From the NCBI GenBank assembly GCA_000818945.1, contig KN805428.1, positions 1 through 25,439 of the forward strand: DNA of 25,439 nucleotides, read 5' to 3'. This document shows, piece by piece, positions 18,205-25,439 of the stretch. Every line of letters starts with the position of its first letter. The stretch's first letter is position 1. A program made the translations under genes and the position numbers. The notes below the pieces were generated by a model. It saw only the letters and a program-made list of their open reading frames with translations, did not search any database and was not told the DNA's origin. Source of the DNA: Schizochytrium sp. CCTCC M209059 (lineage: Eukaryota; Sar; Bigyra; Thraustochytrida; Thraustochytriidae).

Positions 18205-18502
18205 TTCTGTTTTCCACGAAGGAATTGGGACTGCGATGTAACGCAGAACAAAACATCGGTTGCGGAAGAAAAAAACAGTAACACAAATTATAATGAGCAT
18301 GGGAGAGGAAAGGGTGGAAGCATTTTCGCGCGGGGCACAGATTAAAAGAGAGAACGAAAAAGTGAAAGAGAGAGTGAAAGAGAGAGAAAAAGGAAGAGAT
18401 TGCGACGCTTGGGCTCGGATAGGCAAGCCACGTAGGAAAAGAAAAAGTGTCGACATGTTCTTGTTCTCTCCATGTTGTGGGTGCGCCCATGGGGCACAAC
18501 AC
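18205..18502. other. Convergent 3' interval
   Basis: 298 bp of A/G-rich sequence between two stops, with an AGAGAG/GTGAAAGAGAGA stretch at about 18345-18395. No gene seen. Confidence 0.6.
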
Positions 18503-21500
18503 TCAGAAAAGGTTCACCCTTTTCTTGTTGAGAATTCGCTGCCATTTGGGAAGCGTCTCGAAGGTTGCTCGCGGCATGCCAAAGATAAGCGCAAAGTCCT
18601 CGTCGCTAAGATAGGTTTCGAGACGGGTTTGATCAACGTCCAAGCTGAAACGTCGCGAGACAAGGTCCTCATACGAAAACTTAGCCGGAAGCGAGCCCTC
18701 GTTGTCGACGGCGCGTTCGCCACTCTTCTTGATTGTAGACAAAGCTCTCTCGTCATCAGATGCAACAGAAGATCTTTTCGATCGCTGGAGCCTTCGCGAG
18801 AGCCAAGAAGATCGCGAGACGCTGCCCTCCGCCAAAGGCTTTTTAGAAGGAGATGAACCCGAGCTTCCCATGGACAAGCTGCTCGCGGCGCGCTGCAGGG
18901 CACGGACGCTCGCTGGTGATCCAGAGGATCGCCAAGAGAGACGCTTGCTCGACGCCTTAGTCTCCTCCATCTCGTCCGCTTCGTTGTCCTTGAGATCAAC
19001 ATCCTTTTCCAACTTCGATGACGACTGCTCTGTTTCATCGCTCTCAACGTCATGGTGCGAAGCGTCCCCGAGCTCATCGACTTCTTCGTCGTCTTCGACT
19101 TTCTCCTGTGCGTCCTCATCTTGCTCGTGAGACGCAGTCGAGAGGATTTCGCTGAGTTCGTCAAGGGTGCGCGCATCGGTGTCCTCGTGCACGTGCTGAT
19201 CCCGGTGAAGCTCGTTTCCACTCTCGAGCGAAAAAGAGTCTCGCCCTTCCGAAAAGCCCCGAGCAGACTCTTCATCGCTCGCATCGTCTTCGTATCCTTC
19301 ACTAATCGCGTCGACATCGAGGTCGTTGTGGTCGAGGTCCGCTGCAAAAATATCGTCTTGACTGCTGCGGATCGACCGAATGCTGCTAGGCAGAAGATCC
19401 TGTGAAGCGCGTCGAGATTGCGTCGTGTCGAGACTGGTAAAGCCCCGGTGGCACACAACAGTTTCTGCCATGACGTCGGCCGCCGTGTTATAAAAGTTCC
19501 CGCGAAGAATGCCTGCCGGAAGTCCGTTCAAGAGCACTGGAACTGCGAACCAGGACTCGGCATTTTCGACGACAGAGCGAAGGGGAATTTGAGCTTGGCC
19601 AAGAAGCTCTTGCTTGAAGTTGCTTGAACGAAAGAGCGTGACAACGATTTGCTGATCGATGAGGACGTTGGGGTCACGAACAAAGGGCTCCAGGCCAGCA
19701 AACATGGTGTCGGCCCAATTGAAGCGCACAAAGTCGCGCTCCGGGAACCCCAAGACGGGCACAGACGTTGGTTCCGATTCAAGAATTGACGAGTGAAAGC
19801 GCATGAAAACACGCGTGTAGTTCGAGTTCACCCCGATATCCGACTGACTCACGTAGCGGGCGAACTCGGAGGAACGCGTTCCACAGTGCTCGACGCCCTC
19901 TTGTTCGAGCTTGCCCGGCCCACCTGCAAAACCGTATCCACGAAAGCTCGTCCTTGCAGTGTCTGTCTGGCCCCGACGCAAAGGACGGTAGTAGCTATTT
20001 TGCCTCGAGCGAATGGGATGGCGGCGGCCTGCGGGCTGCGGAAGAAACGGTGGCGATGACGCATTAGAGTGGCGGAGGCTATTGAAGTCTTGAGCATTGT
20101 GTTTTGATGTGTCCGAGGCACACTCCGCGTCAACGTCGTCGCCATCGTCCTCCTCTGCATCGCTTAGATCTTCCGGATTGGAGAGCGCGGCTGATCGCGT
20201 CTTTTCGAGAAATGCAGGGTCATTGAGTACCTGAAGCGCGGCAGCTTGTTGGGCGTCAACGAGTTTGCAGCAAAATTCGACGGAACGCAACTGAAAGTGC
20301 GGCGCTGCGTCGTCCTGGTGGAAGGCGTCGGCGGTGGCAAATGAGATCGCGTCCGTGCCAGCAAGTATCTCACTCGAGGCCAAGGAGTTACGCGCCGGCC
20401 ACGCACTGGGATCGAAAGGGTCGCCAGAAGCAAGAGTATCGAGCTGGGCGGACTCGGTAAGGACAGAAAAGCGCGCCACTACTGGACGATGATCCGAAAG
20501 CGTCGCCCTTTCCACGCATGTATAATCGAAGAGCTCCACTTTTGCGGAGATGCCCGGTCGGGATCGCCACAGCACGCGGTCCGTCCACGACGGATTCTGA
20601 TTCCGCTTGTTGTTGTACTCGCCGATGCGACCGACCTCAAGCCGATAGGTTGGCGGAAAGGCAAGCTCACCCTCGCGAAATCCAACAAAGACATTGTGCT
20701 CGGCACGTTCCTGGGCAAGCTGGTCGTAATCGCGGAGCTGAGCAAAGGATTCATCATCAGCGGACTCAATGCGCGCAACGACCGAGGCGTACTCGTTTTC
20801 CGTGCCATGCTCGCCGAGATCAAGCCGATAGTTGAGGTCGCCGGCCCAAAAGATATGGTCGTAGGCATGAAGGAGCTGAAGACCTGCAGCAGGGGATTTC
20901 TTCCGCGTGAGAAGTGAATGACAGATTTCCTGATAGTCGCTCGCACGCTGACCCATTCGCTCCGCCCGCGCAGCAAGGTGAGCATTGACAAAGGCGAACG
21001 AAGTGCTTGCGGCGCTGACGCCATCCCCGTAGCAAACTGCAATGCCTACGGCGCCTTTGTTACCCATGACTCCTCCAAGGCCGCACGCTCTAGTATCTGT
21101 GCGAATTCGTGAAAAGTAGCGCGCCAAAGAGGTGCGGACAAAGAGGAGGCCGTGAATGCCCCACATGCTGACGGTGGAAAGGGTGGTGAACTGGTCCTGG
21201 CCGAGAGTGTTGAGGAAGAGCTGCTGCCACTCTGCCAGATTTTTGGACTTGCACTCTTGCAGAGCGACAAAACAAACGTCACAACCGTCAGGAGGCAGCC
21301 ATGCGTCCAAGATCTGAGCTTGTATGACTGGATTCTCTTGCGCGAGAGGAGCCTGGGTGTGTTCCATGTCCTGATCGTCGGAGACGAGCGCCGGTGCAGG
21401 GTGTTTGGAGCAGTTAAAGGTAGTGCAGGTGACGTTGAGCCGTGGGAGCGCCGCGGCTTGGTCCTGACTGACATCGTCCCCACTTGCTTCCTGGGCCTGG

Positions 21501-22075
21501 GCGGACAGCGCTCGAACGTGGCGAAGAAGCTGGCAAAAGCGCTCGCGCCTTGACGCGTTGTCAAAGACGACGTCCAAGGGTCGCGACTGCGGATCTGCGT
21601 AGAGCTTGAGCTTGCGTTTATCTGCCTCAGCGGGGAGGAGGAGCAAAAGAGGGGTAATTGGAATGGTTTTGCGCAAAGGGGTGCTTGCGGACCAAAGGCT
21701 TCCTTGCGACCCTGCAGACATGGGTTCTGTATTTTCGTCCCTGTTACTTCTGCTCAGCGTCCTGTTGCTGATATCGACAACGAGAAATCTTTTTTTGCGC
21801 GCGCGGTACCGATTGACAAGGTGGACCTCAAAGCTCTCAAGGTGTGACGAGGGCTCGGTGTCGGTTTCGGCTCCATCATGCTTGTCACCCTCTTCATTAT
21901 TGTTTTCCTCGTCGTGGTCCTCGTTGGGCTCTTCCTCCTCTTCTGCTACGAGTTTTTCGTCCTCGAAGGTCTCCCCGGCGTTGCGCGCGCTGCTGCCGTT
22001 TCGTTCTTCGCTGTCCGGGTCCTCCTCCTTCAACTCGAGCTTGGACGCCGAGTCTCTTTTGCGCAGCGCTGCCAT
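18503..22075 (-). CDS. Inositol-polyphosphate 5-phosphatase with C-terminal villin headpiece
   Basis: 1190 aa. Domain order: an acidic N-terminus (1-80); a PH-like domain (about 80-195: FEVHLVNRYRARKKRFLVV, then KLKLY and RRERFCQLLRHV); the 5-phosphatase catalytic domain (about 212-540) with GGVMGNKGAVGI (334-345), FWAGDLNYRLDL (409-420), NPSWTDRVLW (494-503) and LSDHRPVVA (526-534), so all core active-site motifs are present; a C2-like beta domain (about 745-865); a long acidic and serine-rich linker (about 880-1125); and a villin headpiece (1132-1190) with FSYEDL, VDQTRLETYLSD, FALIFGMPRATF, LPKWQ and the terminal NLF. The enzyme should remove the 5-phosphate from phosphoinositides; the headpiece should bind F-actin. 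Domain calls at both ends of the catalytic core are by eye; the catalytic domain and headpiece are clear. Confidence 0.92.
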   Translation of the reverse strand: MAALRKRDSASKLELKEEDPDSEERNGSSARNAGETFEDEKLVAEEEEEPNEDHDEENNNEEGDKHDGAETDTEPSSHLESFEVHLVNRYRARKKRFLVVDISNRTLSRSNRDENTEPMSAGSQGSLWSASTPLRKTIPITPLLLLLPAEADKRKLKLYADPQSRPLDVVFDNASRRERFCQLLRHVRALSAQAQEASGDDVSQDQAAALPRLNVTCTTFNCSKHPAPALVSDDQDMEHTQAPLAQENPVIQAQILDAWLPPDGCDVCFVALQECKSKNLAEWQQLFLNTLGQDQFTTLSTVSMWGIHGLLFVRTSLARYFSRIRTDTRACGLGGVMGNKGAVGIAVCYGDGVSAASTSFAFVNAHLAARAERMGQRASDYQEICHSLLTRKKSPAAGLQLLHAYDHIFWAGDLNYRLDLGEHGTENEYASVVARIESADDESFAQLRDYDQLAQERAEHNVFVGFREGELAFPPTYRLEVGRIGEYNNKRNQNPSWTDRVLWRSRPGISAKVELFDYTCVERATLSDHRPVVARFSVLTESAQLDTLASGDPFDPSAWPARNSLASSEILAGTDAISFATADAFHQDDAAPHFQLRSVEFCCKLVDAQQAAALQVLNDPAFLEKTRSAALSNPEDLSDAEEDDGDDVDAECASDTSKHNAQDFNSLRHSNASSPPFLPQPAGRRHPIRSRQNSYYRPLRRGQTDTARTSFRGYGFAGGPGKLEQEGVEHCGTRSSEFARYVSQSDIGVNSNYTRVFMRFHSSILESEPTSVPVLGFPERDFVRFNWADTMFAGLEPFVRDPNVLIDQQIVVTLFRSSNFKQELLGQAQIPLRSVVENAESWFAVPVLLNGLPAGILRGNFYNTAADVMAETVVCHRGFTSLDTTQSRRASQDLLPSSIRSIRSSQDDIFAADLDHNDLDVDAISEGYEDDASDEESARGFSEGRDSFSLESGNELHRDQHVHEDTDARTLDELSEILSTASHEQDEDAQEKVEDDEEVDELGDASHHDVESDETEQSSSKLEKDVDLKDNEADEMEETKASSKRLSWRSSGSPASVRALQRAASSLSMGSSGSSPSKKPLAEGSVSRSSWLSRRLQRSKRSSVASDDERALSTIKKSGERAVDNEGSLPAKFSYEDLVSRRFSLDVDQTRLETYLSDEDFALIFGMPRATFETLPKWQRILNKKRVNLF

Positions 22076-22430
22076 CTTCCGGGGCGCAAAAGTTGCACGC
22101 GCAAGGCGAAGGAAGGTTGAGAAGGGAGGGGGGGGGTCCGCGCCCTGGTCGAAAAGGTCTGCAGCTCGGTCAGTCTAAGCGTAAACAAGCAAGCGAGCGA
22201 GCAAGACGAGCGAGCACCGCACGGCGCGCGGCACAAGTGAAAACTGTCCAGTTCGGCAAGTGAAGAATCGTGGGCCGCTCAATTTGGGCGGCGGCCATAG
22301 CCGACTTGCGTCTGCTCCAGGTGGAAATAGTAGTACCAATGAGGGTTGTTGATTGACTGCTTATACTTGATTTGAATGATTGATTGCTTGGTTGCTTGCT
22401 TGATTGAGTGACTGCGAGTCCAAGTTGGGG
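22076..22430. promoter_or_regulatory. Divergent 5' interval (5-phosphatase / F-box-like)
   Basis: 355 bp with no gene. It holds a GGGAGGGGGGGG run (22122-22137), AAGCAAGCGAGCGAGC at about 22188-22203 and several TTGATTG/TTGCTTG units at about 22345-22410. The GCTTGC/GCAAGC motif is shared with the 16702-17103 interval. Confidence 0.45.
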
Positions 22431-23477
22431 ATGCTGGCCGTGAGCATCTGCGGCAGAACTCTGTCTCGGATGACGCGCGAGGCGGCGTGCGCGCGCGCGC
22501 GGTGGACGCGGTGGCGCGGCGCGCGGCTGGCCAGGCTAGCAGACGCGCGGCTGCAAGCGGCTGCGCGCGCCGACCGGCCCTTTGCGGAGGTTCGGGGCGA
22601 TGCCAGCGGCGCGAGTGGGCCGCTCGGGGCACCCCGATGCAAGCTCGAGCAGCTTGCGACGCGCGAGCTGGCGGCCCTCGCGGGCGCAGAAGGTCGCGGC
22701 GCGGTGGAGCGACGCGAGCTAGAGTCCTTGGCTCGCAAGAAACTGTCGACGCGTGCAGCGCTCGAGAAAGTGCTGGGATCGAGGGATCTCTACGGCGGGG
22801 TACTCGTGTTCGTGGACACTGCCGACATGAACGCACTGGCAGCAACCTCGCGGGAGTGCCGCGAGGCTGCGTGCGAGGACCTATTGTGGCGACCGCGTGC
22901 GCTGCGCATGCTTGGCAAGCAATTCATTCCCCGCGTGACCTTGGAGGTGACCCGGGACCGAGTGCTCGTAGCCTTGCAAAAGGCACATGCATTGGGATTC
23001 TTTCGAGGGGCCTCGCGCAATGCAATCGGCGAGCCATCTTCGGTTCCTTGTTCGCACGCGTGGAGGTCCTTATTGTCGGACTGCCGGAGACTCAAGTCAC
23101 AACGTGCAGACGGCTTTGGGGGCGCTGTGGTCGTTCCGCGTGCGGAGATTTGCCCGCATCACGTGCTTGGCGTTGTACATTTATTGAGCATCCGAAAAGA
23201 CCCTGTATGCGCGGCAGACATATTTGAGCGTTTTCTGACTCTTTACGCAAGTCTCGATGGTGATCTCCGGCTTCGCGACAATGTGGGTTTCTGTTTTCGC
23301 GCGCCACTGGACCCTGGAAGTGTGCGAGCTGGGAGCGGCACGCTCGAGTCGGTTTCGCACAAGGACTTTATGGATGTGGTGCTCGAGGCAAATTTGCAGC
23401 TCAAGGATCTCATATCATATCACCAAGCAACGCAGCCTGCTTCAAAGACGGTGCCTGCCGCCGCGCAACACATGTAA
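22431..23477 (+). CDS. F-box-like protein
   Basis: 348 aa from the ATG at 22431 (the frame also opens at a TTG at 22404). Residues about 118-160 read LYGGVLVFVDTADMNALAA, then a TSRECREAACEDLLWRPR stretch. This is the hydrophobic spacing of an F-box (V-x-x-F-x-D-x-x-D-L/M-x-x-L, then TSR..R.AA..D.LWR), although the usual first LP is missing. Before it lies an arginine- and alanine-rich segment with two similar helices, LEQLATRELAALAG and RRELESLARKKL. The C-terminal 170 residues show no recognisable repeats. F-box proteins bring substrates to SCF ubiquitin ligases; the substrate here is unknown. The long GC-rich N-terminus (22431-22620) has weak coding character, so a later start is possible. 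Confidence 0.5.
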   Translation: MLAVSICGRTLSRMTREAACARARWTRWRGARLARLADARLQAAARADRPFAEVRGDASGASGPLGAPRCKLEQLATRELAALAGAEGRGAVERRELESLARKKLSTRAALEKVLGSRDLYGGVLVFVDTADMNALAATSRECREAACEDLLWRPRALRMLGKQFIPRVTLEVTRDRVLVALQKAHALGFFRGASRNAIGEPSSVPCSHAWRSLLSDCRRLKSQRADGFGGAVVVPRAEICPHHVLGVVHLLSIRKDPVCAADIFERFLTLYASLDGDLRLRDNVGFCFRAPLDPGSVRAGSGTLESVSHKDFMDVVLEANLQLKDLISYHQATQPASKTVPAAAQHM

Positions 23478-24085
23478 AGGTGACATTCGGAAGAGAAAAA
23501 AAAATAGAATAGAAGAAAAAAGTTGGCGCCTCGCTTTGTGTAGTATAGAATTGGAATGGATTTGTCAATGTGTGGAGTCTGAAGTAGCCGTATTTTAGGA
23601 GAGAGGGCAAGAGAACTTGGAGAGAAGGCGTGTGTACAAGAGTGACCTTTCAGGAACATGAAACATGAAAGATGCACGGAGGGAGACCTTTTTGTAAAAA
23701 TTGCTGAGCAACGCTTTTCCCCTCCCCTCTTAAGCTACTTCCCCCCCCCCCCCCCCCCCCCCCTCTCTGTGAGGAGGAAAGCATGCAAGAAAGCGGGGAG
23801 TAGATGTATAGACTCGGAGCAAGTATGTACGGAAGCAACCAAGCAAAGAAACAAGCAAGGATTACTGTTTTTGCACTTCACAGGTCTTCACTCGGATAGA
23901 AGCGATTCAAGAAAAACTCACGCTTGATACGAAAGGTCAAGCAAAACGAAAGCTATCAATCGCTAGCTCGCCCGCCTGGTCAATCGATTGATCGCGAGAA
24001 AAAAAGGTGAAGAGTATATTGCTGTCACTTCAGGTTTTTAAAATGGAAAGTAGGATGAGTGCGCATGCGCGAATGGATCTTTCTT
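23478..24085. other. Convergent 3' interval with poly-C tract
   Basis: 608 bp between two stops. It contains a 23-nt poly-C run (23741-23763), A/G-rich DNA after each stop and no frame with protein-like composition. Nothing else seen. Confidence 0.6.
23741..23763 (+). repeat. Poly-C homopolymer
   Basis: 23 consecutive C followed by TCTCTCTG. The length is likely approximate because such runs are hard to sequence. Confidence 0.95.
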
Positions 24086-24388
24086 CTACTGCTTGGCCCA
24101 CTCCTCCATCGACTTCTCCCACTTCTCGAGGTTGCCGGGGACCTTGGACCACTCCTCGAAGCTATCGTCCATGATGGAGGGAACCTCGGTGTCGGAGCCC
24201 GAGGCGGCGGCGGCGGGGGCCTCCGCCTTCGCCTCCTCCTTGCTGCCGCCGGCCACGAGCTTGTAGAGGCCGTAGAGCACGACCCAGGAGGCCATGTTAG
24301 CGAGCACGATCTGGTGGTCCTCCGGCAGGTACTGGCGCACGATCTTCTCAGCGCCCTCGTACTCGACCTTGGCGTGGCCGCCGGCCAT
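24086..24388 (-). CDS. Small single-TM protein, possibly ATP synthase subunit k-like
   Basis: 100 aa, ATG at 24388. It has one predicted membrane segment (about 26-46, QIVLANMASWVVLYGLYKLV), preceded by VEYEGAEKIVRQYLPEDHQ and followed by GGSKEEAKAEAP, an alanine-rich stretch and an acidic, tryptophan-bearing tail (FEEW, LEKWEKSMEEW). The Y-x-G start, the P-x-H just before a single TM helix and the GGSK-plus-charged tail recall fungal ATP synthase subunit k (Atp19) and animal DAPIT. That match is suggestive only. The frame has strong codon bias (mostly C/G third positions) and a clean start, so the gene is probably real and well expressed. No cleavable presequence is visible. Confidence 0.7.
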   Translation of the reverse strand: MAGGHAKVEYEGAEKIVRQYLPEDHQIVLANMASWVVLYGLYKLVAGGSKEEAKAEAPAAAASGSDTEVPSIMDDSFEEWSKVPGNLEKWEKSMEEWAKQ

Positions 24389-24880
24389 GCCGCGCCGCGC
24401 GCCGATGCGGCTCGCGGCGGGGCCGGCGAGCGGGGCCGGCGACGACGCGCGCGCGGGCGGCGCCGCGCGCAGCTACTCCCAGAGCGCCGAGCATCTTCTC
24501 TCTCTCTTCCTCTCCCTGACTCCGCTGCGCGCTCGCTCCTGCCTGCGGTGCTTGCTGCCTGCCTGCACTGCCGCGTCGCGAATGGGTCTGGCTGTGCTCG
24601 CCTCTCCTCCTCTCCTCCCTCCTCTCCTCTCCTCTCTCCTCTCCTCGCCTTCCCTCCCTTCCTTCCCTGCTCGCACCTTTCTGCCTTTCTTTCTGCCTGC
24701 CTGTCTCCGCTCCTTGCTTTCCTTGCCTGCGCTCTCTCTGCTTGCCCGCCTTTCCCGCGCCCCTCTGCTTGGCCTCCCTCTGCCTTCTCGCGCCGCTGCA
24801 GGGTGACCGACCCTAACCAAACCTAACCCCGCCCCCTCTGCCGCGCGCCGCCCCCCTCTCTGCAGGCCGCGGAGGCGCCC
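24389..24880. promoter_or_regulatory. Pyrimidine-rich 5' region of the small single-TM gene
   Basis: From about 24478 to 24790 the plus strand is almost entirely C and T (CTCTCT, CCTCCT and CTTGCCTG motifs), that is, a purine tract upstream of the minus-strand gene. CCCTAACCAAACCTAACCCC at 24811-24830 resembles degenerate telomere-type repeats. Long frames here are compositional artefacts. Promoter function is inferred from position. Confidence 0.5.
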
Positions 24881-25439
24881 GTGCAGGTGGGGGGCCCGTC
24901 TCCGCCGCGGTGCCATGCAGAGAGCCTGCGTCTGCCCGCGTGCTGTCAAGCTAGTAAGGACGTGCCAGCGAGCAGGGGGGGGGTGCCGCAAATCAGCCCG
25001 ACCCAGCAGTGGGCAGTCCTCGGGACCATCTGCAGAACGTTTGCGGAACGCATGCCGCGGGTCAGCATTGCAGCTAGGCGGTTGCGCCTAAGGGCAGCGG
25101 TAGGACGGCCGACCCGAGCATGGTGAGGGAGATGTGGGCGCTGGTGCGGGATAATGAAAAGGGCGGAGCTTCGCGCGAGCTGTGGTAAGTCTCCGCTGGC
25201 CGCTGCTCTTCGCATAGCACCATGCAGCGCAAAGCGGCGCGATGCAGCCTGAAGAAGCAGCCCGGAAAAGCTCGAAGCAGCCTAAACCCGGGGAGGGTGC
25301 GGGGCGGGGTGTGGGCGCGCCGCGCGAGGGAAAACAAGGGAGGGCAGCGCGAGGCAAGGGCCAGACCTCTCTGTAGAATGAAGAGGCGGAGAGGCCGCGG
25401 CGCGCGCAGGCGGCGGCGGGCGGGCGGCGAGGCGCGGCG
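24881..25439. other. GC-rich end of window, no gene seen
   Basis: GC-rich sequence with short overlapping frames on both strands and none with recognisable motifs. It may be the leader or promoter of a gene beyond the window edge. Confidence 0.5.

Noticed and set aside
22279..22845. Minus-strand arginine-rich frame of 188 codons
   Set aside because: Shadow of the GC-rich start of the F-box-like gene; no recognisable domain.
24059..24826. Plus-strand frame of 255 codons over the small single-TM gene and its pyrimidine tract
   Set aside because: It is the complement of a real gene followed by translation of CT repeats (runs of L, S and P); no domain.

Overview
The window looks like nuclear DNA of a GC-rich, gene-dense protist. 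A stramenopile, perhaps a thraustochytrid, would fit, but that lineage call is inference. The evidence for a eukaryote is the gene content: a PP2A B'' regulatory subunit, an RBBP4/MSI1 histone chaperone, a REV1-like translesion scaffold, a SMYD-type SET protein, an inositol-polyphosphate 5-phosphatase with a villin headpiece, and an F-box-like protein. All the clear genes are single open frames, so introns are rare or absent here.

Layout. 1-741: a DUF924 protein with an N-myristoylation-type N-terminus. 812-5570: an AT-richer region with simple repeats, holding an unrecognised gene family. It has two near-intact tandem copies (2378-3250 and 4157-5041), two 5'-truncated decayed copies (about 812-1355 and 1450-1770) and a diverged N-terminal relic (about 5262-5568). 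5692-24388: nine single-copy genes in strict strand alternation (- + - + - + - + -): PP2A B'', RBBP4-like, REV1-like, SMYD-like, a small DedA/VTT-like membrane protein, an ADP-ribosylglycohydrolase/J1-crystallin-like protein, the 5-phosphatase-headpiece fusion, an F-box-like protein, and a small single-TM protein resembling mitochondrial ATP synthase subunit k. Every neighbour pair is therefore divergent (shared 5' interval of 0.2-1.7 kb) or convergent (3' ends 0.1-0.75 kb apart). 24389-25439: pyrimidine-rich promoter-like DNA with no convincing gene.

The genes do not form one pathway; they cover chromatin (RBBP4, SET), DNA-damage tolerance (REV1), phosphatase and phosphoinositide signalling (PP2A B'', 5-phosphatase) and organelle or membrane functions. 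The most unusual points are: (1) a 5-phosphatase ending in a canonical villin headpiece; (2) a REV1 orthologue that keeps the BRCT, UBM and C-terminal protein-interaction parts but has lost the catalytic front of the polymerase; (3) a SMYD-like protein stripped of nearly all its zinc ligands; (4) the local gene family in mixed states of decay; and (5) a J1-crystallin-type protein with an altered metal-site motif.

Product names rest on motifs read by eye; no search was run.
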